A stretch of 64,000 nt of DNA from Eucommia ulmoides (taxonomy: Eukaryota > Streptophyta > Magnoliopsida > Garryales > Eucommiaceae). Below the pieces are notes generated by a model. The model had not been told where the DNA came from and searched no databases. It saw only the letters and a program-made list of their open reading frames with translations. Position 1 is the first letter of the stretch. Every line of letters starts with the position of its first letter. The stretch covers positions 41,912,517 through 41,976,516 of the forward strand of contig CM028327.1 of NCBI GenBank assembly GCA_016647705.1. Reading direction: 5' to 3'. The translations under genes and the position numbers were made by a program. Below, in pieces: positions 34,131 to 45,616 of this stretch.

Positions 34131-35086
34131 TAAGTAAGGGTGGTCTTAATTTCTCATACTCAGTGAACGCACCCCGATTTTTCAAAGAAAATAAAAAATA
34201 GATATTATCTCACTGGTAAAATGAGAAAGGTTTTTTTAAACGTCGATTTTCTCATTATAATACTTAAGTTTGTTTTATAAAAAGGAGTCGCCATCTAGCA
34301 TTGAATTTAAATGATGTGCTAGGTCAGCACATTTTTCTTTTTGAAAACAAATTTAAAAAAATGGCTTAAATAAAATTTTGACTCCAAAAATAACATGGTT
34401 CGATCAGAGATTCGTTTAAAGAGTTCGGAGGTCAGTTACGTTCGGGGAAGGTGTTAAGCACCCCAAGACGCCCGTCCAAAGACGGTACCTTATCCAATTA
34501 AGTCCAATTAAAATTTAAATCCGAATATTTTTATTTTATTTTGAAATCATCCTCATATACACACACATACACATATACACACATTGAGGGAAGTAATCTC
34601 CCTTCTAAACCTAAACCGTTTCAATGGAAGGTTGAGAATTTTTCACCTCATTTTGTTAGCACATTATATTTAACACGAATTAAAGAAACACACGCATACA
34701 CACACTCACACGCATCGAGGGGAGTCATTTCCTTCTAAACTTAAACCGCTCCAATGGAAGGTCAGAGGCTTTCCACCTCGTATTGTTAGTGCATTATTAT
34801 TTAATACAAGTTAAAAAAGCACACACACGCATCGAGGGGAGTAATTTCCTTCTAAACTTAAACCGTTCAAATTGAAGGTCAGAAGCTTTTCACCTCGTAT
34901 TGTTAGTACATTATATTTAACACAAGTTAAAGAAACACACGTACACACTCACACGCATCGAGGGGAGTAATTCCCTTCTAAACTTAAACTGTTCCAATGG
35001 AAGGTCGGAAGCTTTCCACCTCGTATTGTTAGCACATTATATTTAACATAAATTAAAGAAAACACACGCACACATGCACTCACACG

Positions 35087-35132
<46 letters not shown>

Positions 35133-35400
35133 CGCACTTAAATTAAGTCAATTTATATATCGAGGGGAGTGATCTCCTTTCTAAACCTAAACCGTTCCAA
35201 TGGAAGGCGGAAATATTTCCACCTCATTTTATTTACTTAAAAAAAATATAAAATAAATAAATAAATAAAATAAAAAAATCTAATTTACAAAAAAAATCAA
35301 AATTTAGTATAATAATAACTTATTTTAAAAATAAGAGTAAGATTTATAACAGATGATAGTTTACAACCTTAACTTGGAGAAAAATTACAATAAAATAAAA
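34131..35400. repeat. LTR-retrotransposon-like repeat with five tandem units of 117-131 bp
   Basis: 34260-34500 has the phrases GGAGTCGCCATCTAGC, GGAGGTCAGTTACGTTCGGGGAAGGTGTTAAGCACCCC (in pieces) and GACGCCCGTCC, wording I associate with plant LTR-retrotransposon sequence. Units begin GAGGG(G/A)AGT at about 34586, 34717, 34834, 34960 and 35162. Each contains CTTCTAAAC(C/T)TAAAC(C/T)GTT, AATGGAAGG and CACCTC(A/G)T(A/T)TTGTTAG. The last interval (202 bp) is stretched by CA and TA microsatellites (35083-35132). Confidence 0.6.
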
Positions 35401-35990
35401 ATAATATTATTTTCTACAAAATTTCTCTCAAAATTTCTCCTCTCCTCTTCCCCAAAAAAATCTCCTTTGCCTGAGCCTTCATTCTATTTATAGGAGTGAA
35501 AGTGCAAAAATCATTCGGCAATAGGAGGGCAGGTAAGCAAAAAGGGGATGGGTACACCGAATTTGGTGCACCCACTCCCTTTTGGGTGCACCGAAAGTGC
35601 ACTGGGCAAAGAGCTCTCTGCCCTTGGCTGCATATGCGGCCAGCATCTCTGGTCGCTATGCGACCAATTTTTTGGTCGCACGTGCGACCAGTATGCACCC
35701 CTCATCACCGTTTGAACGTGATCTATCCAAACTTCTCTCGTTCTCGTCTGTTTCTTGTCCATTTTGTTCCGAATTAACGCGTTTTTATTCTACTTCGAAA
35801 AATCTACAAAAACAAAGAAAAATAAATCAATTACTAATATTTAATTTACTTAAGAGATTAACAAAACTTAATTTAGCGGTATTAATTCGCACAAATGTGG
35901 TACAATAAAAAATAAAATAAACAGGAAAATAAAATAAAGATAACTATAAAATAAGGTATAATATTTTTGCGAGGCGGTCAAAATGCCGTG
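35401..35990 (-). promoter_or_regulatory. LTR/promoter-like segment with TATA box and palindromes, minus orientation
   Basis: The minus strand has CTATAAATAG at about 35489-35498, followed about 30 nt downstream by a purine-rich leader. Upstream of it lie dyads at 35561-35592 (GGTGCACC... GGGTGCACC), 35648-35662 (GGTCGC TAT GCGACC) and 35673-35691 (TGGTCGC ACGT GCGACCA). Compatible with an LTR promoter of the repeat to its left. Confidence 0.4.
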
Positions 35991-36027
35991 TTTACACTCA
36001 GTATAATAAAAAATATATATATTATAT

Positions 36028-36080
<53 letters not shown>

Positions 36081-36789
36081 CAAGGAGTCTAAGTGTAATT
36101 TAACCATCTAGCTAGTGGACAAATGGCTTAGGCCAAGACTGCACATTATATTGTATATGGTCGTTTCAAAGGCAGAAAATAGGAAGTAAAATCTAGTGCC
36201 TGTGCGTCAAGATTCATTCGCACTTAAATTATTTAGATGCAGGCAACACGTTGGCACCGGTGAAAGTGAAATAGACACTTTGACCCCTTATGTTGTAGCT
36301 AATTAGTTTTAAAAGGATGGTTTTTACTTTTTATTTATTTATTTAGATGGACGCAACACATTGGCACCGGTGAAAGTGAAAATAGACGCTTTGACCCCTT
36401 ATGTTGTTGCTAATTAGTTTTAAAACGTTTACCTTAATCAAAGGAGACGACGACCGGAAAGTAAAACAAGGTCGGCGACGGCCGTCGAGCAGGGCGACAA
36501 CGAAGGTGCAACAGGGCGATGGTGAAGGTGTTGTTGGGCGGTTGCTATTCTGCGAAAGGGAACAAATGAAGGAGAAGAGTGGGATGGTTGTTTAGGGTTT
36601 TTTAAGACGCAGATGGAATCTGCGTTTTTTGAGGCTATTTTATTTTTAAAATGTTCAACGTATAAACGCATTTCATTTATGCATTTTTTATCTTCTTCTT
36701 TTTTTCCATGCAATAAACTCAAATTGGTAATGCGTTTTTAAAATAAACACATTTTCGAAGTGCGTTATACGTTGGTTTGGTAATGAAGG
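35991..36789. other. spacer with TA microsatellite and a 120-bp imperfect direct repeat
   Basis: (TA)n at about 36030-36075. The text GCAACACGTTGGCACCGGTGAAAGTGAAA... TTTGACCCCTTATGTTG... AATTAGTTTTAAAA occurs at about 36243-36315 and again at 36353-36425, a short tandem duplication. Frames at 36401-36722 are not recognisable. Confidence 0.45.
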
Positions 36790-37466
36790 TGGCGTTTGGT
36801 TAGTATTCCCACTTTTCTGAACCCAACTGGAATGGATTGGGTTGAGTTAAATTGGGTTGGGTTGAGAATTTTGGGAACAGAATTGCGTTTGGTAACGATA
36901 ATTTTTGTTTTGTGCTGAGAACAGAATATGTTTGGTAACGATTTTATCCTAAAACTATTTATTTATTTTTTTAATTTATTTTTTTGTGTTTGGGGACGCC
37001 GGCGGCAGACGGTGGTCGGACGCCGGCGATGGCGGCGGTGGTGGCCGGACGGCTGGCTGGCGCGGCGGAGGTGGCCGAAGACTGTCGCCGGCAGGTGGCA
37101 GACGGTAGCCGGAGGTGGACGCCGGCGGCGCGGACGATCGCCGGAGGTGGCCGGCGGCAGCAGAAGGTCGCCGGAGACGGCGGCCGGCGATAATCGCCGG
37201 ACGGTGGCCGGCTGCGGCGGATGGTGGTGGTCAGCCGGCAGATGAAAGCGGAAGTTGAGAACTTTGGGTTGAGTTTTTTGGGCACAAAAAGAAACAATTT
37301 TTTTTTTGTTTCTGGTTTCTTTAGGATTTTGAGAATCAATTCCTATTTTTTGGGTTGGGTTGGGTTGAGCTTTGTGTTTCCCAAACGCGTTCCCAAAAAT
37401 CAAATCCAAAATTTTTGGATTGGGTTGAGTTGGATTTGGTTGGGAACACTGACCAAACGGGGCCTA
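36790..37466. mobile_element. TIR element of about 675 bp with GC-rich CCGGCG core, upstream of the receptor kinase
   Basis: Left end CGTTTGGTTAGTATTCCCA (36793) and right end reverse complement CGTTTGGTCAGTGTTCCCA (37459) form TIRs of 19 bp with two mismatches. TTGGGTTGAG runs lie inside both ends. The middle (36990-37250) is GCCGGAGG/GACGGTGGCCGG-rich and gives open frames in all phases. The CGTTTGG termini suggest a PIF/Harbinger- or hAT-type MITE. A target duplication could not be fixed. It ends about 340 bp before the kinase ATG. Confidence 0.6.
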
Positions 37467-37805
37467 AGTTTCAATATATAAAATATCAGCATTTTTTTAT
37501 TTAAAAAATAATTATTTTGTAAAAAACTCTTCTTTTTTTTTATTCTACCAATCTTTCCAGCTTGCGGCAGCCTTCTTTTCTTTCACATGTTTCATTTTGT
37601 TTTTCGTCTTGCCGACATTTGTGGCCTCGTGAGATTCAATGAATCTCTCCCAAATTGGGAGGGAAATACCCAACAGCAACTTGTATCCTGGAATGTCTTT
37701 AAACGAGGGGTGGTGCCTGCCATTTTTCCCAATAAACAGCTGGGTCTTCCTCTTGATGTTTTCCCAATAAACATTCTTCATCTTCCTCTTTCACTCCTCG
37801 GAAGC

Positions 37806-40698
37806 ATGGGCTCAACTCGAGCATCACTTCTCGCCCTGTTTGTCTTCCTTCGTTCTTCTATCTTGGCCATCGCCGGCAACTTTTCACCTACTGACAATAT
37901 TGCCCTAGCCTGTGGTTTCTCCGGCAGTTCATCAGTGCCGAACGGCCGACTCTGGATCGGCGATACCGGTCCCAGAACCTGGTTCCTTCATTCTCCGGCG
38001 CAATTGACTGGCAAATCGGTCAACTCTCGGCCTCCCCGCAAAGCTACCGACTCCTCCGGTCCTCCTTATGTCGCCGCCCGTATTTCCCGTCATGAATTTT
38101 CCTACTCGTTTTCCGTCGAGCCTGGCCCGAAATTCATCCGGCTTCACTTCTACCCGGCTCCCTATTTCAAAAACTCCATCGATTTCTTCACGGTCACCGC
38201 CGGTGCTTACACTCTCCTCGCCAACTTCAGTGCTTCCCTTGCTGCTGAGTCTTCCGGCGAGCGATATTTCACCAAAGAATTCTCCATAAATGTCGAAGAA
38301 AATCAAGCGCTCAACGTAATTTTCTCTCCTCTTCCGAGAGCGAGCGCTTCTGACGAGTCTTATTACGCTTTCATCAACGGGATAGAAGTCGTCTCCATGC
38401 CAACAGCCCTTTACCACACTCGCGAAGGCCATCAAGGTGCCCACGTCGTTGGTCACGGGTATACTTTCTTCATCGATCGAAAAACAGCACTCGAAACGGT
38501 TGCTCGGACAAACGTCGGTGGGAACTCCATTTCACCGGCCGAAGATTCCGGCATGTTCCGCAGTTGGTCGGAAGACACTGAATTCTTGTCGGAAAATGGC
38601 TTGATTTCCACTAGCACAACCTTTGTTGTCAGATTCTCGTCCACCTCGACACATACAGCACCTGTGAAACTTTACCAAACTGCTAGATCAACAGCCCCCA
38701 ACGACCATATGGATAAGATTAACGATCTCACATTTGAAGTAGCTGTGGATTTAGGATTCAGGTACCTAGTCAGGCTCCATTTTTGTGAAACAAACGGAAT
38801 CCAGCAATGGTTGTTTGAAATTTTCATTAACAATCAGATTGCCGAGGCTGATGCCGATGTTAAAAAGTGGGGCGGTGGACACGGGGTCGCAGTCTATAAA
38901 GACTACGTCGTGTTAATGGAAGGAGACAAGATGAAGAGCAGACGTGACCTTGTCATTGTTTTGCGGCCAAAGCTTGGCCGAAGTGCAGCATTCTTAAACG
39001 GTTTAGAGATATTCAAGTTGAGCAACCCCGACAACAACCTCGGAGGCGCAAATGCTTTGAACCGGGTACGAGGTTTGCCGCCCAAGAAGAAGACGTCCCG
39101 TAAACTATCTAAGAATTGGATTTCAACTGTAGTCACTATTGTTATTGTCGTACAAAGCATCGTTGTCTTTCATCTGAGGCGAATTTCGGAAGCCCAATCG
39201 GGTTATAAACCCATGCGTGTGTCCGACTATGAGCACGTTTGTAGGCAATTTTCGTTTGAGGAGATGCAATTAGCGACTAGCAACTTCAGCCGCGAGTTTG
39301 TCATCGGAAGGGGTGGATACGGTGACGTTTACAAGGGGCAAATCCACCACCACGGAGCAGTGGTCATTGTTGCTATCAAACGACTCCGGCCCGGGTCGAA
39401 TCAGGGGGCGAATGAGTTTTGGACGGAGATCAAAATGCTATCCAAACTCCGTCACGGCCACTTGGTCTCTCTCATCGGGTACTGTGATGAAGACGGCGAG
39501 ATGCTTTTGGTTTACGAGTACATGGAAAGAGGAACATTGGGGGATCACCTTTTCAAGACTGATCGAAACCCGCCGCTTTCATGGGATAAACGGCTTGAAA
39601 TTTGCATCGGTGCCGCCCGTGGGTTGCTCTTCATCCACACCTCGGAGAATATGATCATCCACCGGGACGTGAAGAGCTCGAACATCCTTCTAGACATGAA
39701 TTGGGAAGCCAAGATTTCCGATTTCGGGTTGTGCAAAATGGGCCCGCCCACAAGCGAGTCGTGCAGCCACGTCACCACTGACGTGAAAGGCACACCTGGG
39801 TACTTGGATCTGGATTATTACTCGACACGTCAGCTGACCAAAAAAGCCGACGTTTACGCGTTTGGAGTCGTGTTGTTTGAAGTTCTGTGCGGGAGGCCAG
39901 CGGTGGTCCCGATGGCGGCCGAGGAGGAACGTAGTCTGGCTGTATGGGCGACACAGTGCGTGGAAAAGGGCAGAGTTGATGAGATCATCGACCCGTGTCT
40001 TGTCGGGAAGATAACGCCGGCTTGTCTGAAGGTTTTTACAGGAATTGCCGTCAAATGTCTGCGCAAAATTCCGAAGAAGCGGCCTTTCATGGATAATGTA
40101 ATAGAAAGGCTCGAGTTGGCATTGGCGTTGCAACAAAGCTTGGGTTCTCTTGAGGAGGAGGAACCACAAGAGCAAGATGGTATTAATCTATCAAACATGA
40201 GTAAAGAAGAGTCCTTGAAGATCCAGGTCCTCTCTCTCTCACTCTCTCATTTCTGACCCATTTTCTTTTTTTTTTTCTTTCATTTTTTGAAATGGATCTT
40301 TTTCTGGGTAATGTTGGTATTTTCTCTTGATGTTGAAATAAGGAATAATAATAATTTATTTTTTGATTTGCTCTGTTTTTTGTGTCCTCTGCTTTTGCTT
40401 GTGCATGCAGACTTGTGTTCTGAAAGTGAACATTCACTGCAAAAGGTGTGAGCATGAAGTGAAGAAAACCTTGAAGAAGATTGATGGTATGCCCCCCATT
40501 TTCATTACCCAATTCTCCAATTTTTTTTATTATTTTTTTTTAAATTTCTTCAATTTTTTTAAAGGGGTTTACGAGGTCCGTATACATTCAGAGAAGGGCG
40601 AGGTCAAGGTGACTGTTTCTGGAAATGTAGAGCCTTCAACTCTGATCAAGAAGCTGAAAAATATCGGTAAAATTGCAGAGATTTTGGGGTGCTCCTAG
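37806..40698 (+). CDS. malectin-like receptor kinase (CrRLK1L/FERONIA type) predicted to splice into an HMA domain
   Basis: CrRLK1L kinases are plasma-membrane receptors whose malectin-like ectodomain senses cell-wall or RALF-peptide signals. ATG 37806 is preferred over an earlier in-frame ATG because it begins a good signal peptide (MGSTRASLLALFVFLRSSIL). Residues of about 25-400 are malectin-like (FSPTDNIALACG, FIRLHFYPA, YLVRLHFCE). The TM is about 437-459 (STVVTIVIVVQSIVVF). Kinase: G-loop GRGGYGDVYKG at about 500, VAIK at 525, HRDVKSSN at about 618, DFG at about 639, and GTPGYLDLDYY. All catalytic residues are present. The domain is intronless, as is usual in the family. The frame does not stop after the kinase tail. 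It runs through MSKEESLKIQ (40197-40226) to donor GT 40227. With acceptor at 40410 and a second intron 40487-40564 the frame stays open through an HMA domain (CKRC) to TAG 40698, 876 residues. Unspliced, it ends at 40256 (816 residues). The fusion is inferred; the kinase gene itself is clear. Confidence 0.85.
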
Positions 40699-40870
40699 TA
40701 AACCCAACAATGGCGGCAATCAACCCATCAATAATCAGCACAAGAATTTTCGAATTGATAACAAGAACGGCAAGACAGGGACAGGGGCAAAAGGGCGTAA
40801 ATAATCAGCCGAAGGTAGGGCAACGGGGTCCGAATCAGCAGCAATTGCAGCATCATCTTTGCAAATACTC
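40197..40870 (+). pseudogene. HIPP-type heavy-metal-associated isoprenylated protein gene: HMA exons intact, C-terminal tail frameshifted
   Basis: HIPPs are metallochaperone-like proteins that begin MSKEEFLKIQTCVLKVNIHC in many eudicots. Here exon 1 is 40197-40226 (MSKEESLKIQ), exon 2 is 40411-40486 (TCVLKVNIHCKRCEHEV..., CxxC metal site kept) and exon 3 starts at 40565 (GVYEVRIHSEKGEVKVTVSG...TLIKKL). The family then continues with WGAP and an Asn/Gly/Gln-rich tail ending in a prenylated CaaX. In this copy the reading after IAEI shifts (one extra T before GGGG) and stops at 40696-40698. WGAPSKPNNGGNQP lies in another frame, and NNQPKVGQRGPNQQQLQ in a third. Similarity ends near 40870 at an unrelated repeat, so the CaaX end is missing. 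Exon 1 is simultaneously the tail of the kinase frame. Confidence 0.85.
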
Positions 40871-41884
40871 AAACTGGTACTTTGCTAGGGGGTGGGTATT
40901 AGATTTATAGCCGGTGTACACAACACCGGCCATGACCATTGGGGAATTTTTTTTTGAAGCCAAATAAATCCGGTGTTATAAATATGGGCCTACGCCCAAA
41001 AAAATAAAAAAATAAATTACCACTAAATACTATTTTAACTTTTCATCTACCATTAAATATTAATTAGTTAAAACTGAACAAAAAAACTCTCATCTTAATA
41101 ATTTGAATTTTTTGAACAGATTAGTTCCATTTTCAAAAAATCTCAAATGTCATATTATTATTTCGCCCTTCCCCATTTAACCCTATTGTCTCTATCATTC
41201 GTGCATCGTCGTCTTCCAGTTGCTCCATCGCCATCTCAACCTTCCATCGCCGTCTTCCCAATTGCTCTTCTCCATCACCGTCTCAACATTCCATCACCGT
41301 CTTCCCAGTTGCTCTTCTCCATTCGCCGTTTCTCGACTCTCCACTGATGTAATCGTCTTCACCTCCATCGCCGTCGTATACTGCTCTCCGTCATCATCAT
41401 CAGCCATTGCCTTCGTCGTCTACACCGCCATCGTTGCCGTCGTCTCCACTACCATCACTGTAAACTCCATCTCTCTCTCTTTCTCTCTCTCTTGATCGAT
41501 TTCATTTTTCGATGTTTCAATTGGTGATTTCAACTTTTGATTTCATTTTCCCAAAAATTGATTTAGGGTTTAGGGATGAAATAATTGATGAAATTATTTC
41601 AGGTAGATGTCTTCCATCAACGATAATTTTTGGTATCTTCCATCAACCATTTGTGTAAGCTCCTGTCTCTCTCTCTCTCTCTCGATTTTTCAATTTTCGA
41701 TTTGTTGATTTTTATTGATTTTAGGGGTATGTTTGAAATTTTGTTCATCTGTCCATTTTTCTCGTTGATTTCATGATAAAACAGCTGAATTTAAATCGAC
41801 TGGTCAATGCACTATTGTATAATAAAATACCATATTTCCTTGCTAACCATATTATCGTTTTACCTTAGGATCGGGAGTTATTAT
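40871..41884. other. repeat-derived spacer with palindromes and a leader-like block
   Basis: 40908-40935 holds the palindrome GCCGGTGT...ACACCGGC, followed by ATGGGCC TAC GCCCA at about 40983. These belong to the palindrome class seen elsewhere in the window. 41160-41460 is a TTCCATCGCCGTC-type run like 23.86-24.06 kb. CT tracts lie at 41471-41492 and 41670-41690, with ATTTTTCGATTT repeats. No gene. Confidence 0.45.
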
Positions 41885-42137
41885 ATCCACCCTGCAGAAC
41901 TTGCCTGACAGGTAACAACATATATTCATCCTGTAGAATTTGTCTGACAAGTAATAATATATCCACCCTGCAGGACTTGTTTGACAGGTAACAACATATA
42001 TAATATATACATAATATATCCACTTTGTACGACTTGCGTGACCAGTAATAATATATATAATATATCCACTCTACAGAACTTACTTGACAGGTAACAATAT
42101 ATATAATATATTCACCCTGCAGAATTTGTCTGATATG
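41885..42137. repeat. array of about 40-bp subrepeats (left part), interrupted by a hAT-type element
   Basis: Units of form ATATCCACCCTGCAGAACTT + GCCTGACAGGTAACAAC recur about six times with 38-48 bp spacing. They are introduced by CCTTAGGATCGGGAGTT, also seen at 5.6 kb. The array continues on the far side of the inserted element at 49172-49270 (CATCCACCCTACATGACTT, CTGACAGGTAATAAT). Probably subrepeats of an LTR-like sequence. Confidence 0.7.
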
Positions 42138-44739
42138 TAGGGATGACAAAAAAACCCGAGCCGACGGGTAACCGAGATAAACTAAACCGAATGGTCCGGG
42201 TTGAAACCCACTAAATGATTTTGGTTTTGGTTTTAAATTTAGAAACTAAAACGGTTTTGGTTTTAGTTTTAGTTTAGGATAGTAACCGCGTCATCGAACC
42301 GTGTAATCGAATTGCGTGACCGAAACTGCAAGCCGAACCGTATAATCGTGTAACCGATATATATATATATATTATTTAGTATTTACAATTCAATCTCTTT
42401 TTTATTTATTTATATTTTTAACCTTTTTACTGCACTTCAACCCTATTATAAATATATCTTATATGTATACTAGCGTATAACCTGTGCCTAAAGGCACGGA
42501 TTAAAATTACAACCCAACCATAAAATAAAAAAATAACTAAATTTTAAAAATATAATACATTTCTTTTAGTTGCTCGAAATTTTGTAGTCTATTTTTCTTG
42601 AGAAAATTTGAAACAATTACTAAATTATATTTAATGACAACTTGAACTAATTACAATATTTGTATCTTTGATTTTTTAATATAATCTCCACCATTTATAC
42701 AACATTTTACACCTATTTTATTTAAATATCAATAATAACTAACAATTGAAATTAAAACTTGTACCGATATAAAATAAAAAGACATGGTACCATTTCGCCC
42801 GTATTATAGATTCTCAATAAGAAAAAGAAAGATTATACATTCTTTATACATACACACTACTTATATACCTATATAGAGTTTCTAATAGATTCTCTTTTAT
42901 GTTTCATATACACCCTAAAAATTAAAATACAAAATAAAAAAATTTAGACACCATAAATTACACCAAAAAGAATGGAGATCATTAAAATAAAAATAAAAAT
43001 CTTAATCATCCTAGAAGATAAAAAATATGGTCAAACAAATTTGTAGTGGAGAATTAAAATAGCACCAAGCTAAATTATAAAACACTACTCAAATAATTAT
43101 AATCCGTGCATTCAAATTACTTTGGGTGTAGGGACCAAATATTGTTTAATTACTTCTTTAAATTTTCCTTTAATGATAATTGATTTCTTAATTAACTAAA
43201 CACACAATTTCCAGAAATCAAGAAAATTAGTGCCGGCTTCTCAAAAACAAAAACTGGTTTAAAAATCTAAAGGCAGTACAAATGCACGCTCCCAACTCCC
43301 AAAACCAAAAGATGCAAGGCATGCATATATGATTGCAATTTAAGTGACTTTCAATATATACATGTAAAGAAACTCATATATTAGAAAAACGTCGTAAACA
43401 TGAACCTCCATTGAGAACAGATCATTGAAGGGAACCAATATAATCAATAAAAAAGTTAATACTAAGAAAATGTATAAACATACCAAGGAGATCCCAAGGG
43501 CTAAAACTTCATGCATTTGTATTGAGGAAGACGTCTTAAAAATCTCACACACAGTACAATCAAACAGAGAGAAAATTAAGAACATTTTCAACACGTTCCA
43601 AAAAATTAGAACCATCACTCGTTAGCTACAAACAATTATAATAATCCAAAACATCTTTTAAAATTGAACATCACAACACATTTCCAAAAAAATGGGAGTA
43701 TAACAATGGATCATACCTGAATAGAATTGACAATGAACTTGAAATACATAATGATATCTGTTAATCCACGATGGATTAATCGACGCCGATCTAAACCTGA
43801 ACCTAATTGACAAAAACACTAAACAAACACCACCTTTTTGGCAATGAAAAATCTAAAAAGATAACCAAAAAAATAGAACGAATGACAAACAACTGGGAAC
43901 ATAAGAGAAAATTAGAAAATCTGCGAACATAATAGAAATATGGGAACATAATTCTGGGAACAAACAGAAATCTAGAAATAGAACAAACAGAATAGAAACG
44001 GAAATTTGCTTGGAACCAAAACAGTAAAAAACACCACCTATACAACATTTTGAACTTCATAATAACTAAAAGTGGAACATCATAATCAATAATTCAATAA
44101 TAATAACAAAAAATCAAGATCCGCACTTAATTCATTTGAATATCAATAATGACTAAAAGTTAAACATCAATAAAAACTAACAAACAAAACTAAATACATG
44201 CTATTCCATTACACTATCAAGCAAAGAATTGATGATTAAAAAAATTGGGTTAATGAAGCACAACACCCAGTGCTGTGGGAATTTACTTGTATTGCTCCGA
44301 GTACAACTAAATTCTTAATAGTCTGACATGAAATCATCGTGGACAGTGGACACCTATTAAAAAATCATAGCAAATGATCAGAACTATTTTTAATCTATAT
44401 TCCTAACCATTGTTAGCAAATGTCATTGATACAGCAAACTCAATCAGGAATTCTAGTGATGATATAATTTTGGGGAAAGAAATTCAAACAATACCCAAAA
44501 ACTCTTTCGTCCCTATTTTACCCACTTTAGCTAGCAGCAGAGTGTGTTGCAAATGCAGGAGCAATGGATAATCTACCCAATCCCTAAGCAATTGCATACA
44601 ACATTAGATTTGAAAAACACAAATCTTCATACAATTTTAAAGAAGGAAATTAGGAGATTTAGCTGAGAGTCAAATTGGTTTAACAAAATTAGTACAATCA
44701 ATTAGAAATAAAAATCTAGAAGAATAACTCAAATTAAGT

Positions 44740-45000
44740 GGAGATCAAGAGGGATGAATGAAGTTAGCGCAGAACAAAACTCAGAGTTACAGTAAAATCA
44801 TCGATGGCGACCTTTCTTTGTCGGAAATGCATCTTCATGTTGAACTTCAAGAACAGCAGCAGAATCACACCATTGAGCACCGCATTCCAAACCCAAGCGC
44901 CTCTTCCCTTGCAACCACGTCGTACAACAGGTTGCAACCCAGAAGCACAATCTGGCAATTCAACATGAACATGAAGCACGCGCTCGGAGAGAGGGGATAG
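44740..45000. other. GC-richer block inside Helitron A, possible captured exon, unrecognised
   Basis: Open on both strands: the + frame starts MKLAQNKTQSYSK (80 codons) and the - frame MLHVHVELPDCASG. Composition differs from the A+T-rich flanks, as captured host exons do. I recognise neither protein and cannot choose a strand. Confidence 0.25.
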
Positions 45001-45513
45001 GCGGTGTTCTGATAAGTGAGTAGAAAATCGATAAAGAAAATAAAATATGAAATCTTACCAAAAAAATATTACAGTATATATATATATACAGTGGATTGTG
45101 GCTAACGTGTAAAAAGAAATACAAACACATAAATCATCCAACATGTAAAAAGAGATGAGAATCGTACCAAAAATTTTGTGAATTGATCAGAAATTTTTTC
45201 AAAATATGATTTTAGAATTTTCAAATCAAATCCCAAAGTTTCTCCCAGCCGTTACCCATGAATGAAAAATGTCGCATGAAGGGGCGTGGAGACAGAGAAG
45301 AGATAGATCGTACCAAAGATCTTTTCTTCTTCCTTGAACTGCAAATCCAATGGGGCTCCACTTGGACTCTGTTTGGACCTCCTCTGTTCATTCTGACGAT
45401 TAGGACGTGAAGATAGAAGCTTGGACATTTGCGATTAGGGCAGAAAGCGATCTGATGGCTGGACATAAGAGATGATATCGGCCTGATGGATTGATGAGAG
45501 AGAGACAGAGTAC

Positions 45514-45616
45514 CTTCGCAGTCCTCGCTAAGCATTGTCGGTGGTGCTTCGTTCGTACACGACGGTGACCTAAGACTGGGAGACAAGCGATTCGGCGATG
45601 GCGCAGCTAGCTTCAT
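45514..45616 (-). other. first-exon-like open frame inside Helitron A, unrecognised
   Basis: Minus-strand ATG 45616 opens MKLAAPSPNRLSPSLRSPSC... to a donor CGAAG|GTACTC (45514/45513), preceded by a GA-rich leader-like stretch (45620-45840). The position near the Helitron 5' end parallels the frame at 4372-4510 in the left Helitron-like element. Candidate captured gene start; no homolog recognised. Confidence 0.3.

Noticed and set aside
36963-37409. 122-148 codon Arg/Pro-rich minus frames and Trp/Gly-rich plus frames
   Set aside because: Composition of the GC-rich core of a TIR element gives open frames in every phase; no domain.
37587-37805. Upstream in-frame start adding 73 residues to the receptor kinase
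   Set aside because: The signal peptide begins at the internal Met (37806); the upstream part is leader DNA also present, out of the same context, in the truncated duplicate.
37932-40198. Long minus-strand frames of 60-174 codons within the kinase gene
   Set aside because: Shadows of the conserved plus-strand coding sequence.
45221-45513. Continuation of the 131-codon minus frame beyond the donor at 45513
   Set aside because: After the donor the translation loses any consistent character; only the first 103 nt were kept as an exon-like candidate.
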